A stretch of DNA of 64,000 nt. Origin: Candidatus Rubrivivax defluviihabitans. GTDB taxonomy: Bacteria; Pseudomonadota; Gammaproteobacteria; Burkholderiales; Burkholderiaceae_C. Positions 1 to 9,580 of this stretch are shown here, piece by piece. Below the pieces are notes generated by a model that saw nothing but the letters and a program-made list of their open reading frames with translations, had not been told where the DNA came from and did no database searches. Position 1 is the stretch's first letter, and each line of letters opens with the position of its first letter. Both the position numbers and the translations under genes were made by a program. The stretch spans positions 310,001 to 374,000 of the forward strand of contig JADJMW010000002.1 in the NCBI GenBank assembly GCA_016709385.1. Reading direction: 5' to 3'.

Positions 1-13
1 CGACGGCGTGGAT

Positions 14-436
14 TCAGGGCGATTCGATGCGCGGGTCGCCCGGTCTGGACAGCGCCTGGAAGTCGCGCCGGTCCAGCGTGACCAGCGACTGTGCGCCGGC
101 CTGACGGGCGGCTGCCAGGTGCAGCCAGTCGTAGACCGCGCCGCCGCGCACGCCGCGTGACTCGCACTCGGCCAGCGCCGCCATCATCTGCTGGCCCGTC
201 GTGGAGACGGTCTGCACGTAGGGCAGCACGCTATCTTCGATGAGCCGGGCAACCAGGGCCGCCCCCAACCGGCGCCCCTGCCGGCCGCCCGTGAGGATGG
301 AAAAGGTTTCGGCCAGGGCGTGGGCGTGGATGGTGTGGCCGCCTTCCGCGACGAGCCGGTCACAGGCCTCATGGTGGGGCTCGTCGGGGTCCAGCGAGCC
401 CAGGATGACCGACGTGTCCAGGAAGCGCTCACCCAC
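14..436 (-). CDS. PIN-domain toxin of a VapBC-type pair
   Basis: A 140-residue protein that opens with the PIN signature FLDTSVILGSLD, where the first Asp is a metal ligand. It has a mid-protein acidic cluster (ALAETFSIL) and the C-terminal LVTLDRRDF motif. PIN toxins of the VapC family are Mg-dependent RNases. I chose the GTG at 436 because it overlaps the stop codon of the antitoxin gene by eight bases and puts the PIN motif at the N-terminus. The longer reading frame to 502 has no PIN-like sequence in its extension. The partner is the AbrB-like antitoxin at 429-698. Family assignment is safe; the RNA target cannot be read from sequence. Confidence 0.85.
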   Translation of the reverse strand: MGERFLDTSVILGSLDPDEPHHEACDRLVAEGGHTIHAHALAETFSILTGGRQGRRLGAALVARLIEDSVLPYVQTVSTTGQQMMAALAECESRGVRGGAVYDWLHLAAARQAGAQSLVTLDRRDFQALSRPGDPRIESP

Positions 437-698
437 GCTCGCCCCGCCGCGCCTGCGCCTCGCGCTCGGCGCGCATGGCTGCGGCAGCGTCGAACGGTTC
501 ACCCGTAGGCTGCAGCACGGTGCGACGGCTGGCGCTCATGGCCAGTCCGGTCACCGGCTCGGTTTCGGGCGTCAGTTCTATGTGCTGGGCCACGACGTCC
601 AGGCGCAGGCGCGACCCGGGGCCCAGGTTCAGCCGGCGTCGCAGTTCAGCCGGCAGGACGATACGGCCAGCGCGGTCGATGGTGATGGCTTGAGACAT
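429..698 (-). CDS. AbrB/MazE-type antitoxin (VapB-like)
   Basis: An 89-residue protein. Residues 3-40 (AITIDRAGRIVLPAELRRRL) form a SpoVT/AbrB swapped-hairpin DNA-binding domain. The C-terminal half is charged and likely disordered, as expected for the toxin-binding part of a VapB antitoxin. The ATG at 698 is preferred over the longer frame, whose extra 45 residues have no AbrB-like sequence. Its stop overlaps the start of the PIN toxin gene, so the two are almost certainly translated together and autoregulated. Confidence 0.85.
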   Translation of the reverse strand: MSQAITIDRAGRIVLPAELRRRLNLGPGSRLRLDVVAQHIELTPETEPVTGLAMSASRRTVLQPTGEPFDAAAAMRAEREAQARRGERG

Positions 699-902
699 GG
701 CATTTTTTTTGGGTGTCGGCGTGGCAGTGTACCTGCCATGCACCGCGGTCCCGCAGAAAACAAAGGAGGTCTTGATTCTCGAGTGCTGATCCCAGGTCGA
801 AAGCACTACGCCTTCCGGCCGCTTGAACTTCAAGACCTGACCCCTGCCTCGTGCGTCACCTCGAGAGCCGCCCCATGCTGCCGGCAGCAGGAGGCACGAG
901 GC

Positions 903-1148
903 TCACGCCTCGTCGCCCTCGCGCGGGGGGATGCCGCCCGGCCGACGCAGGACCTTCCGGAAGGCGATCAGGTCCGCGCGTCCCCGACGCTCGGCAAAGA
1001 ATGCGGCGGTGTTCATGACAGCCAGCTTCTCTGCGACGGCCGTGGCCACGAATTGATTCATGCTGATGCCCTCTTCGCGGGCCAACTTCTCGACCGCAGC
1101 TTTGACGGAGCGTGGCAGGCGGAGAGGGTAAGTAGACGATTCGCTCAT
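903..1148 (-). CDS. Ribbon-helix-helix antitoxin-like protein
   Basis: An 81-residue protein that begins MSESSTYPLRLPRSVKAAVE. The pattern of a short beta strand, two helices and a conserved ISMNQFV turn fits a HicB/CopG-like ribbon-helix-helix DNA-binding domain. Its start overlaps the stop of the upstream PIN gene by four bases (ATGA), so it is the second gene of a two-gene operon. Toxin-first order is common in COG1569 pairs. It would bind the PIN protein and repress its own promoter. Function is inferred from fold and context. Confidence 0.75.
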   Translation of the reverse strand: MSESSTYPLRLPRSVKAAVEKLAREEGISMNQFVATAVAEKLAVMNTAAFFAERRGRADLIAFRKVLRRPGGIPPREGDEA

Positions 1149-1567
1149 TTGACGCCCTTGCGCAAGACCTGGCTGGGCAACCACAAGGAAACGCCAAAGC
1201 GCTTGGGTGCCAGCCCGTAGTCTCTTCGGTTGAAAGTGACAATGCCTTCGGCTTGGCCATTGACGGCTGCTTCCAGCACCATCTCGTCGGCTGGGTCCTT
1301 CAGTTGGGGCCTCCAGTTGAAGTGCGACTCCACCGGGACGGCCATGGCCGCGATCGCATCGACGAAGTTCAAGATGTCTGGCTCCGTCAGTCCTGCCGCC
1401 ACTTGATGTTCGCGCCGCATGCAGACGGCTTCGTATTCCAGGATCAACGCCACGTTGGCGAGCAAGGTGATCGAGCCTTCGAGAGCTGCTTCCAGCAACG
1501 CCGCCGAAGCACCCGTCGGGCTGCGCAGTGCCGCGACGATGACATCCGTGTCCAGAACCAGTCGCAT
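1145..1567 (-). CDS. PIN-domain putative toxin, COG1569 family
   Basis: A 140-residue protein starting MRLVLDTDVIVAALRSPTGAS, the N-terminal signature of the COG1569 (TIGR00305) putative toxin family of PIN nucleases. The conserved acidic residues are in DTDV, in the central LEYEAVC and in DPADEMVLEAAV, and there is a final TFNRRDYG motif. It overlaps the downstream ribbon-helix-helix gene by four bases. This is the second PIN-type pair within 1.6 kb and it differs in family from the first. Confidence 0.85.
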   Translation of the reverse strand: MRLVLDTDVIVAALRSPTGASAALLEAALEGSITLLANVALILEYEAVCMRREHQVAAGLTEPDILNFVDAIAAMAVPVESHFNWRPQLKDPADEMVLEAAVNGQAEGIVTFNRRDYGLAPKRFGVSLWLPSQVLRKGVK

Positions 1568-1721
1568 GGCTGCATTCTGACATCACCGGCGATGTCAGAC
1601 AAGTAACTCCTGATTGAGCTGGGCAAACAGGCTGACGCCACCGATCTGGACGGGCGGCTCGTAGGGCTCGGCCACCTGGGCGCGCCCGCCGCCGTCTGAT
1701 TCAGGTACCGCCGCGCGGGTT

Positions 1722-3278
1722 TCAGCCCTGCGCCGGCGCCGGCACGCTCCAGCGCTTGCTCACGTCGCCCTTGGCGTTGACGCTTTCCAGCTGCACGCCG
1801 AAACCCCACAGACGCGCCACGTGCTTCAGCACCTCGGTGGCGGTGTCGTGCAGCGGACGCTCGTTGTGCTGGAAGTGGCGCAGCGTGAGTGAACGGTCAC
1901 CGCGCAGGTTGACGTTCCAGACCTGGATATTGGGTTCGCGCGAACCCAGGTCGTACTGGCGGCTGAGGCTTTCGCGCACGCGCCGGTAGCCGGCGTCGTC
2001 GTGGATGGCGCTGACCTCGAGTTCGCTCTGCGCCTCGTCGTCGGTGATGGCGAACAGGCGCAGCTCGCGCATCAGCTTCGGGCTCAGGTACTGGCCGATG
2101 AAGCTCTCGTCCTTGAAGTTGCGCATCGCCCGGTCCAGCGCCGGCAGCCAGGGCGTGCCGGCCAGGTCGGGGAACCAGGCTCGGTCCTCCTCGGTGGGTT
2201 GCTCGCAGATGCGCTTGATGTCGGTATACATCGCGAAGCCCAGCGCATACGGGTTGATGCCGCTGTACGCCGGATGCCCCACCGGCGGCTGGTAGATGAC
2301 GTTGGTGTGCGACTTGAGCCACTCGATCATCACGCCGTCGGTCAGGAAGCCGTCGTCGTACATGGTGTTGAGCAGCTTGTGGTGCCAAAACGTTGCCCAG
2401 CCTTCATTCATCACCTGCGTCTGCCGCTGCGGGTAGAAATACTGCGCCACCTTGCGCACGATGCGCACGATCTCGCGCTGCCAGGGTTCGAGCAGCGGCG
2501 CGTTCTTCTCGATGAAATAGAGCAGGTTCTCCTGCGGTTCGTCGGGGAAGCGGCGGCTCTCGGCGGCGCCGGCTTCCTTGGCGGCCTGGCGCGGCAGCGT
2601 GCGCCACAGGTCGTTGACCTGGCGCTGCGCATATTCCTCGCGGTCCAGCCGCTCGGCCAGTTCCTCGGCCAGGCTCTTGCGCGCCGGGCGGCGGTAGCGG
2701 TCCACGCCGTGGTTGGCCAGCGCGTGGCAGCTGTCCAGGAAGGTCTCCACCGCGTCGAGACCGTGCTTTTCCTCGCAGGCGCTGACGTAGTTCCGGGCGT
2801 AGACCAGATAGTCGATGATCGACGCCGCGTCGGTCCACATGCGGAACAGGTAATTGCCCTTGAAGAAGCTGTTGTGGCCGTAGGCGGCGTGCGCGATCAC
2901 CAGGGCCTGCATCGCCATCGTGTTCTCCTCCATCAGGTAGCTGATGCAGGGGTTGCTGTTGATGACGATCTCGTAGGCCAGGCCCATGTGGCCGCGCTTG
3001 TAGTTCTTCTCGGTGGCGATGAATTCCTTGCCGTAGCTCCAGTGGCGGTAGTTCACCGGCATGCCCACGCTGGCGTAGGCGTCCATCATCTGCTCGGCGG
3101 TGATGATCTCCAGCTGGTTCGGATAGGTGTCCAGCCCGAAGCGCTCGGCAGTGGCGCGGATCACGCGGTGGTACTGCTCGATGAGCTCGAAGCTCCAGTC
3201 GCTGGGGGCAGGCAGCGGCTCGCCGGGGCGGGCGGCCAGCGGCAGCGGCTGTTCCAGGGCCAGGGGTTTGCTCTTCAT
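1722..3278 (-). CDS. spoVR: SpoVR family protein
   Basis: A 518-residue cytoplasmic protein of the SpoVR/YcgB family. It contains the invariant block YGKEFIATEKNYKRGHMGLAYE near residues 82-103, the segment INSNPCISYLMEENT, and the NEGWATFWHH motif, where conserved Glu and His residues suggest a metal site. Its biochemical role is unknown. In many proteobacteria it is encoded with YeaH and PrkA, and here it is the last gene of that operon, starting four bases after the yeaH stop. Length and conservation look complete. Confidence 0.93.
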   Translation of the reverse strand: MKSKPLALEQPLPLAARPGEPLPAPSDWSFELIEQYHRVIRATAERFGLDTYPNQLEIITAEQMMDAYASVGMPVNYRHWSYGKEFIATEKNYKRGHMGLAYEIVINSNPCISYLMEENTMAMQALVIAHAAYGHNSFFKGNYLFRMWTDAASIIDYLVYARNYVSACEEKHGLDAVETFLDSCHALANHGVDRYRRPARKSLAEELAERLDREEYAQRQVNDLWRTLPRQAAKEAGAAESRRFPDEPQENLLYFIEKNAPLLEPWQREIVRIVRKVAQYFYPQRQTQVMNEGWATFWHHKLLNTMYDDGFLTDGVMIEWLKSHTNVIYQPPVGHPAYSGINPYALGFAMYTDIKRICEQPTEEDRAWFPDLAGTPWLPALDRAMRNFKDESFIGQYLSPKLMRELRLFAITDDEAQSELEVSAIHDDAGYRRVRESLSRQYDLGSREPNIQVWNVNLRGDRSLTLRHFQHNERPLHDTATEVLKHVARLWGFGVQLESVNAKGDVSKRWSVPAPAQG

Positions 3279-3282
3279 GCCT

Positions 3283-4569
3283 TCACGCGGCCTTCGCGCC
3301 TTCCTTCTTGAAGAGGTCGCGGAACACCGGGTAGATCATCGACGGCTCGGTGGCCTTGCGCATGGCGAAGTGGCGGTTGGGCTCCAGCAACTGCGAATAT
3401 TCCTCCCACAGGTTCTGCTCTTCGTCGGCCACCTGCACATAGGCGAAATAGCGGCACAGCGGCAGCAGCTTGTCGTTGAGCAGTTCGCGGCAGCGGCCGC
3501 TGTCGTGGTGCCAGTTGTCGCCGTCGCTGGCCTGCGCGCCGTAGATATTCCATTCGGTGGGCGAATAACGCGCCTTGATGATCTCCTCCATCAGGATCAG
3601 CGCGCTGCTGACCACGGTGCCGCCGGTTTCGCGGGCGTGGAAGAAGTTCTCTTCGTCCACCTCGGCGGCCTGCGTATGGTGGCGGATGAAGACGAGTTCG
3701 ATCTTCTCGTAGTGCCTGGTCAGGAACAGGTAGAGCAGGATGAAGAAGCGCTTGCTCAGATCCTTGCGGCCTTCGTCCATCGAGCCGGAAACGTCCATCA
3801 GGCAGAACATCACCGCCTTGCTGGTGGGCACCGGCACGCGGATGCGGCTGCGGTAGCGCAGGTCGATTGGGTCCAGGTAGGGGATGCGGCCGACACGCAC
3901 GCGCAGCGCCTCGATGCGCGCCACCAGGTCCTTGATCTCGGCCTCGACCAGGGCGTCGCCGGGCTGCAGCGTGCGCCGGCACTCGGCCAGGTGCTGCTCG
4001 AGTTCGGCCAGTTCGCGCCGCGAAGCCGCACCCAGCGCGATGCGGCGGCTGAGCGCGCCGCGCATCGAGCGCACCACGTGCAGGTTGTTGGGCGTGCCGT
4101 CGCTGGAAAAGCCCGCGCGCTGGCTCTTCCATTCCGGCACCTCGGCCAGTTGCGTGCGCACCAGGTGCGGCAAGGCCAGGTCCTCGAAGAAGACCTGCAT
4201 GAATTCTTCCTTGCTCAGCGCAAAGACGAAATCGTCCTCGCCCTCGCCCTGGTCGCTGGCCTGGCCCTTTCCGCTGCCCTGCCCGCCGCCGCCCTTGGGC
4301 CGCGCGATGCGGTCGCCGGTGACGAAGTCCTTGTTGCCCGGGTGCACGACCTCGCGCACCCCGCCCTGGCCGTGGCCGAAGACGGGTTCGCTGATGTCGC
4401 GCTTGGGGATATGGATGTCCTCGCCACGCTCGATGTCGCGGATGCCGCGGCCGTCGATGGCGCGCTTCACCGCCTCGCGGATCTGCTCCTTGTGCCGGCG
4501 CAGGAAGCGTTCGCGGTTGCCGATGGACTTGTTCTTGCCCGCCAGCCGCCGGTCGACGATGTGCTGCAT
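3283..4569 (-). CDS. yeaH: YeaH/YhbH family protein (DUF444)
   Basis: A 428-residue protein of the DUF444 family, starting MQHIVDRRLAGKNKS at an ATG that matches the usual start. Its C-terminal half holds a von Willebrand A-like metal-ion site: MDVSGSMDEGRKD, a DxSxS motif at about residues 232-244. The middle carries a Gly- and charge-rich low-complexity stretch (KGGGGQGSGKGQ). In enterobacteria YeaH works with the kinase YeaG in the response to nitrogen starvation and stationary phase. It sits between prkA and spoVR. Confidence 0.93.
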   Translation of the reverse strand: MQHIVDRRLAGKNKSIGNRERFLRRHKEQIREAVKRAIDGRGIRDIERGEDIHIPKRDISEPVFGHGQGGVREVVHPGNKDFVTGDRIARPKGGGGQGSGKGQASDQGEGEDDFVFALSKEEFMQVFFEDLALPHLVRTQLAEVPEWKSQRAGFSSDGTPNNLHVVRSMRGALSRRIALGAASRRELAELEQHLAECRRTLQPGDALVEAEIKDLVARIEALRVRVGRIPYLDPIDLRYRSRIRVPVPTSKAVMFCLMDVSGSMDEGRKDLSKRFFILLYLFLTRHYEKIELVFIRHHTQAAEVDEENFFHARETGGTVVSSALILMEEIIKARYSPTEWNIYGAQASDGDNWHHDSGRCRELLNDKLLPLCRYFAYVQVADEEQNLWEEYSQLLEPNRHFAMRKATEPSMIYPVFRDLFKKEGAKAA

Positions 4570-4638
4570 CCGATGCCTCCGGGGCCTAGTGGCCAAGCTT
4601 CCCGCCGTGGAACCGGCTATGCCGGGCCACAGGCGGGC

Positions 4639-4680
4639 GGCCCCCTCGGGGGGTAGCGAGCGCCAGCGAGCTTGGGGGTC
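4639..4680. repeat. Comamonadaceae-type intergenic palindromic repeat
   Basis: A C/G-rich sequence with a CCCCCTCGGGGG hairpin followed by the paired half-sites TAGCGAGC and AGCGAGCTTGGGGG, in the 111-base gap between prkA and yeaH. A relative lies at 39231-39275. Sequences of this type are very frequent between genes in this family of bacteria. It may act as an mRNA stabiliser or partial terminator inside the operon; that role is inference. Confidence 0.5.
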
Positions 4681-6603
4681 TCATGAACTCTTGCGCACGC
4701 GCAGGTACCACTCGCACAGCAGCCGCACCTGCTTGGGCGTATAGCCCTTGGCCACCATGCGGGTGACGAAGTCCTCGTGCTTCTTGGCCTCGTCGGCGCT
4801 GGCCTTGGCGTTGAAGCTGATCACCGGCAGCAGTTCCTCGGTATTCGAGAACATCTTCTTCTCGATCACCGTGCGCAGCTTCTCGTAGCTCGTCCACACC
4901 GGGTTGTTGCCGTGGTTGTTGGCGCGCGCGCGCAGCACGAAATTGACGATCTCGTTGCGGAAGTCCTTCGGGTTGGCAATACCGGCGGGCTTCTCGATCT
5001 TCTCCAGCTCGGCATTCAACGATGCGCGGTCGAACACCTCGCCGGTGTCGGTGTCGCGGTATTCATGGTCCTGGATCCAGTAGTCGGCATAGGTGACGTA
5101 GCGGTCGAAGATATTCTGGCCGTATTCGCTGTAGCTCTCCAGGTAGGCGGTCTGGATCTCCTTGCCGATGAACTCTGCATAGCGCGGCGCCAGCAACTCC
5201 TTGATGAATCCGACGTATTTGTCCTCCACCTCCTTGGCGAACTGTTCGCGTTCGATCTGCTGCTCCAGCACGTACATCAGGTGCACCGGGTTGGCCGCGA
5301 CCTCGGTATTGTCGAAATTGAAGACCTTGCTCAGGATCTTGTACGCGAAGCGCGTGCTCACGCCGCTCATGCCCTCGTCGACGCCGGCATAGTCGCGGTA
5401 TTCCTGGTAGCTCTTGGCGCGCGGGTCGGTGTCCTTCAGGTTCTCGCCGTCGTAGACCAGCATCTTCGAATACAGGCTGCTGTTCTCGGGCTCCTTCAGC
5501 CTTGTCAGGATGGCGAACTGGCTCATCATCTTCAGCGTGCCGGGCGCGCAGGTGGCCTCGGCCAGCGAACTGTTCCTGAGCAGTTTCTCGTAGATCTTGA
5601 CCTCTTCGCTGACGCGCAGGCAGTAAGGCACCTTCACGATATAGATGCGGTCCAGGAAGGCCTCGTTGTTCTTGTTGTTGCGGAAGGCCTTCCACTCGCT
5701 TTCGTTGCTGTGCGCCAGCACGATGCCGTCGAAGGGGATGGCGCCGAAACCTTCGGTGCCCTTGAAATTGCCTTCCTGCGTGGCCGTGAGCAGCGGGTGC
5801 AGCACCTTGATCGGCGCCTTGAACATCTCCACGAATTCCAGCAGGCCCTGGTTGGCCAGGCACAGGCCGCCGCTGTAGCTGTAAGCGTCGGGGTCGTCCT
5901 GGGCGTAGGTTTCCAGCTTGCGGATGTCGACCTTGCCGACCAGGCTGGAGATGTCCTGGTTGTTCTCGTCGCCGGGCTCGGTCTTGCTCACCGCCACCTG
6001 CTTCAGGATCGACGGGTGGCGCTTCACCACCTTGAACTTGCGGATGTCGCCGCCGTACTCCTCCAGCCGCTTCACCGCCCAGGGGCTGAGGATGCGGTTG
6101 AGAAAACGCCGCGGGATGCCGTATTCGCTTTCCAGGATCGGACCGTCCTCCACGATGTCGAACAGCCCCAGCGGGCTTTCGTTCACCGGGCTGCCCTTGA
6201 TGGCGTAGAACGGCACTTCCTGCATCAGCTGCTTCAGGCGCTCGGCGATGGAACTCTTGCCGCCGCCCACCGGGCCCAGCAAATAAAGGATTTGCTTCTT
6301 CTCCTCAAGCCCTTGCGCGGCGTGGCGGAAATAGCTCACCACCTGTTCGATGGAATCCTCCATGCCGTAGAACTCGGCGAAGGCCGGGTAGACCTTGATG
6401 AGCTTGTTGGCGAACAGGCGCGAAAGGCGTGGGTCGTTGCGCGTATCCACCGTCTGCGGCTCGCCGATGGCCTTGAGCATGCGCTCGGCTGCGGTGGCGT
6501 AGGCCAGGGGGTTGCGCTTGCACTCGCCGAGGTAGTCCTCGAGGGAGATCTCCTCCTCGCGAGTGCGTTCGTAGCGGGCGGCAAAGTGGCTGATCACATC
6601 CAT
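4681..6603 (-). CDS. prkA: PrkA family serine protein kinase
   Basis: A 640-residue PrkA (YeaG) protein. Residues 1-390 hold an AAA-like module with the Walker A motif GPVGGGKSS near residue 109. The C-terminal third is the distant kinase-like PrkA domain (from about PVHLMYVLEQQIEREQ onward). The ATG at 6603 is preceded by GGAGG at ideal spacing, so the longer frame is rejected. It is the first gene of the prkA-yeaH-spoVR operon. In Escherichia coli the kinase limits metabolism under nitrogen stress; substrates here are unknown. Confidence 0.95.
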   Translation of the reverse strand: MDVISHFAARYERTREEEISLEDYLGECKRNPLAYATAAERMLKAIGEPQTVDTRNDPRLSRLFANKLIKVYPAFAEFYGMEDSIEQVVSYFRHAAQGLEEKKQILYLLGPVGGGKSSIAERLKQLMQEVPFYAIKGSPVNESPLGLFDIVEDGPILESEYGIPRRFLNRILSPWAVKRLEEYGGDIRKFKVVKRHPSILKQVAVSKTEPGDENNQDISSLVGKVDIRKLETYAQDDPDAYSYSGGLCLANQGLLEFVEMFKAPIKVLHPLLTATQEGNFKGTEGFGAIPFDGIVLAHSNESEWKAFRNNKNNEAFLDRIYIVKVPYCLRVSEEVKIYEKLLRNSSLAEATCAPGTLKMMSQFAILTRLKEPENSSLYSKMLVYDGENLKDTDPRAKSYQEYRDYAGVDEGMSGVSTRFAYKILSKVFNFDNTEVAANPVHLMYVLEQQIEREQFAKEVEDKYVGFIKELLAPRYAEFIGKEIQTAYLESYSEYGQNIFDRYVTYADYWIQDHEYRDTDTGEVFDRASLNAELEKIEKPAGIANPKDFRNEIVNFVLRARANNHGNNPVWTSYEKLRTVIEKKMFSNTEELLPVISFNAKASADEAKKHEDFVTRMVAKGYTPKQVRLLCEWYLRVRKSS

Positions 6604-7053
6604 GCGGTCCTCCGGATGCCAGGCGTCCACGGCAGAGGGACGGTCCTCCACCCGAGCGCCTGGGAAGTTGTGATGGAGTCCCGGCTGTACGGGCCCGGGC
6701 TCCATCAGAGCTTTCCGGTCACTGGCGATGCTTGGATCAGCAAGACTCGATATTTAGCATGGATCATTCTGCGGCGGGCAACCGCGCAATCAAGACCCCG
6801 TAGACCCGACAGTTCGTGGTGCTCCGCACGGCGCAGCCCCGATTGCGTCTTTGCAAGACCCATGCCTTCAGCGAGGTGAAGTTGTCGCCGAGACCAGTCC
6901 CATCGCACGACAACGCCCGAAGCCTCGGTCAGGACGACAACGACCGGCCAAGCCCGCGCACCATCATTGAGCACCATGCCCACAGAAGGTTCCGCCCTGC
7001 GGCGGCTGAAGAAGGCCTGCGACGAATGACGGCGGGATGAGATCATCCGGCTG
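6604..7053. other. Intergenic region without a recognised gene
   Basis: About 450 bases between the divergent prkA and MFS genes. Open frames here are short and show no family features; one minus-strand frame (6705-7187) runs into the MFS gene. The region must hold the prkA promoter. I could not find a convincing sigma-54 or sigma-70 match by eye. Confidence 0.5.
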
Positions 7054-8238
7054 GTGAACCGACATCTGCTGCTGCTGGCCGTCTGCCAGGGACTCTTCCT
7101 CACCAACAACGTCACCTTCATCGCCATCAACGGCCTGGTGGGGCTGTCGCTGGCGCCGCTGGGCTGGATGGCCACGCTGCCGGTCACCGGCTACGTGGTC
7201 GGTGCGGCGCTGTCGGCCATGCCGGTGGCGCGGCTGCAGGCGCGCGTGGGCCGCAAGCGCGCCTTCCAGGTGGGGCTGGTGGTGGCGGCGCTGTCGTCGG
7301 CGCTGTGCGCGCTGGCCGTGGCCATCGGCAGCTTCTGGCTGCTGGTGGCAGCCACGCTGGTGGCGGGCTTCTACAGCGCCAACGCCGCGCTGTACCGCTT
7401 CGCCGGGCCCGAGCTGGTGGCGCCGCATCACAAGGAACGCGCCATTTCGCTGGTGCTGGCCGGCGGCATTGCCGGGGCCTTCATCGGCCCCAACCTGGCC
7501 AGCGCCACGCGCGGCTGGCTCGAGGTGCCCTTCGCCGGCGCCTACCTGGCGCTGGTGGCAGTGGCGCTGCTGTCGCTGGCGGTGCTGTCGTTCATCCGCT
7601 TTCCGACACATGTGGTGGCGCCCGGCGGCATTTCGGGCGGTCGGCCTTTGGCCGAGCTGGCGCGGCAGCCGGTCTTCATCGTCGCCGTGGCGGCGGCGGC
7701 GCTGGGCTATGGCGTGATGAACCTGCTGATGGCGGCCACGCCGATCGCCATGCAGCAATGCCAGCACCCCTTCGAAAGCGCGGCGCTGGTGCTGGAGTGG
7801 CATGTGCTGGGCATGTTCGTGCCGAGCTTCTTCACCGGCCACCTCATCAAGCGCTTCGGCGCGCTGCCCATCATGGGCGTGGGCGTGCTGCTCAATTTCG
7901 CCTGCGTGGCGGTGGCGCTGTCGGGGGTGGACCTGATGCAGTTCCTGGTGGCGCTGTTCGTGCTGGGCGTGGGTTGGAATTTCCTCTTCACCGGCGGCAC
8001 CACGTTGTTCACCCAGGCCTACCGGCCCGAGGAGAAGAACAAGGCGCAGGGGGCGATGGACCTCTGCGTCTTCTCCACCATGGCGGTCAGTTCGTTCGCC
8101 TCGGGCGCGATGATCACCACGCAGGGCTGGACCTGGTTGAACCTGGGCTCGCTGCTGCCGATCGCGCTGGTGGGGCTGGCACTGGTCTGGCTGGCTGCAC
8201 AGAAGACCGCTCGCAGGAAGACTGCTGGTTCACCCTGA
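7054..8238 (+). CDS. MFS transporter
   Basis: A 394-residue inner-membrane protein with about twelve hydrophobic segments and the major facilitator loop motif (ARLQARVGRKRAFQ) between helices 2 and 3. It starts at a GTG. The central loop is short (RFPTHVVAPGGISGGRPL). The overall type resembles COG0477 drug/metabolite exporters. No neighbour hints at the substrate. It stands alone in a plus-strand unit before the putrescine transporter. Confidence 0.85.
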   Translation: MNRHLLLLAVCQGLFLTNNVTFIAINGLVGLSLAPLGWMATLPVTGYVVGAALSAMPVARLQARVGRKRAFQVGLVVAALSSALCALAVAIGSFWLLVAATLVAGFYSANAALYRFAGPELVAPHHKERAISLVLAGGIAGAFIGPNLASATRGWLEVPFAGAYLALVAVALLSLAVLSFIRFPTHVVAPGGISGGRPLAELARQPVFIVAVAAAALGYGVMNLLMAATPIAMQQCQHPFESAALVLEWHVLGMFVPSFFTGHLIKRFGALPIMGVGVLLNFACVAVALSGVDLMQFLVALFVLGVGWNFLFTGGTTLFTQAYRPEEKNKAQGAMDLCVFSTMAVSSFASGAMITTQGWTWLNLGSLLPIALVGLALVWLAAQKTARRKTAGSP

Positions 8239-8403
8239 TATCTGGTATTTCGATAGCCGGGCGGCTCTGGATTGAATTTCACGGGGTCGGCGCGGGGCAC
8301 TATCTTCGCGGCCTTGGTTCGCGCCGGCCGTCATGGACTTCTTGGTTCTCGTCGGATCGGCGCGGTTTCCGACCTCGACCACAAACCCTCCAGGAGACTC
8401 ACC

Positions 8404-9573
8404 ATGTCGAAACGCCTGCTCGCCCTGACCGCCGTCGCCACCGCCGCCGCGGTGTCGTATTCCGCTGCGCTGGCGCAGAAGGCGCCGCTGCAGAAGATCG
8501 GCAAGGGTGAGGGCCAGGTCGACATCGTGGCCTGGGCCGGCTATATCGAGCGCGGCGCCACCGACAAGAATTTCGACTGGGTGACCGATTTCGAGAAGAA
8601 GACCGGCTGCAAGGTCAACGTCAAGACCGCCGGCACCAGCGACGAGATGGTGGCGCTCATGAACGAGGGCGGCTTCGACCTCGTCACCGCCAGCGGCGAT
8701 GCGTCGACCCGGCTGATCCGCGGCAAGCGCGTGCAGCCGCTGAACGTGAGCCTGATCCCCAGCTACAAGAACGTCGACCCGCGGCTGCAGAAGGCGCCCT
8801 GGCACTTCGAGAACAACATGCATTACGGCGTGCCCTACCAGTGGGGCTGGAACGTGCTCATGTACAACACCAAGGTCTTCGGCAGCCAGCCGCCCACCAG
8901 CTGGAAGGTGGTGTTCGAGGAAATGAACCTGCCCGACGGCAAGAGCAACAAGGGCCGCGTGCAGGCCTTCGACGGGCCGATCCACATTGCCGACGCGGCG
9001 CTTTACCTGAAGCACAACAACAAGTCGCTGGGCATCACCGACCCCTACGAGCTGAACGAGGCCCAGTACAAGGCGGCGCTGGACCTGCTGCGCGGCCAGC
9101 GCAAGATCGTCGGCAAATACTGGCACGACGCCTTCGTGCAGATCGACGACTTCACCAACGAAGGCGTGGTGGCCTCGGGCTCCTGGCAGTTCCAGGCCAA
9201 TATCCTGAAGAGCAAGAACCAGCCGGTGGCCACCACGGTGCCCGTGGAAGGCGCCACCGGCTGGGCCGACAGCACGATGCTGCATGCCGAGGCCAAGCAC
9301 CCCAACTGCGCCTACATGTGGCTCGAGCACTCCTTGAATCCCAAGCTGCAGGGCGACCTGGCGGCCTGGTTCGGCTCGGTGCCTGCGGTGCCGGCCGCCT
9401 GCAAGGGCAACAAGCTGCTCGGCGATGACGGCTGCGCGCGCCAGGGCTACGACAGCTTCGACAGGATCGCCTTCTGGCGCACCCCGGTGACGCAGTGCAA
9501 GAGCCAGAACAACGCCTGCGTGCCGTATCACAAGTGGGCGTCGGACTACATCGCGGTGCTGGGCGGCCGTTGA
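8404..9573 (+). CDS. Putrescine/spermidine ABC transporter, periplasmic binding protein
   Basis: A 389-residue exported protein. Residues 1-22 are a signal peptide (MSKRLLALTAVATAAAVSYSAA), and the mature part is of PotD/PotF type, with the family's DIVAWAGYIERG opening and the YGVPYQWGWNVLMYN segment. Expected role: capture of polyamines in the periplasm and delivery to the permeases encoded just downstream. A Shine-Dalgarno AGGAGA lies before the ATG at 8404. It is the first gene of the polyamine operon and is followed by a hairpin that could set its expression above that of the membrane components. Confidence 0.88.
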   Translation: MSKRLLALTAVATAAAVSYSAALAQKAPLQKIGKGEGQVDIVAWAGYIERGATDKNFDWVTDFEKKTGCKVNVKTAGTSDEMVALMNEGGFDLVTASGDASTRLIRGKRVQPLNVSLIPSYKNVDPRLQKAPWHFENNMHYGVPYQWGWNVLMYNTKVFGSQPPTSWKVVFEEMNLPDGKSNKGRVQAFDGPIHIADAALYLKHNNKSLGITDPYELNEAQYKAALDLLRGQRKIVGKYWHDAFVQIDDFTNEGVVASGSWQFQANILKSKNQPVATTVPVEGATGWADSTMLHAEAKHPNCAYMWLEHSLNPKLQGDLAAWFGSVPAVPAACKGNKLLGDDGCARQGYDSFDRIAFWRTPVTQCKSQNNACVPYHKWASDYIAVLGGR

Positions 9574-9580
9574 CCTGACC

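Noticed and set aside
4777..6879. 700-codon plus-strand frame opposite prkA
   Set aside because: Antisense shadow of a highly conserved gene; the translation is rich in Leu, Val, His and Gln with no family pattern.
6705..7187. 160-codon minus-strand frame upstream of prkA
   Set aside because: It overlaps the start of the MFS gene and shows no recognisable motif; coding evidence is weaker than for simple intergenic DNA.
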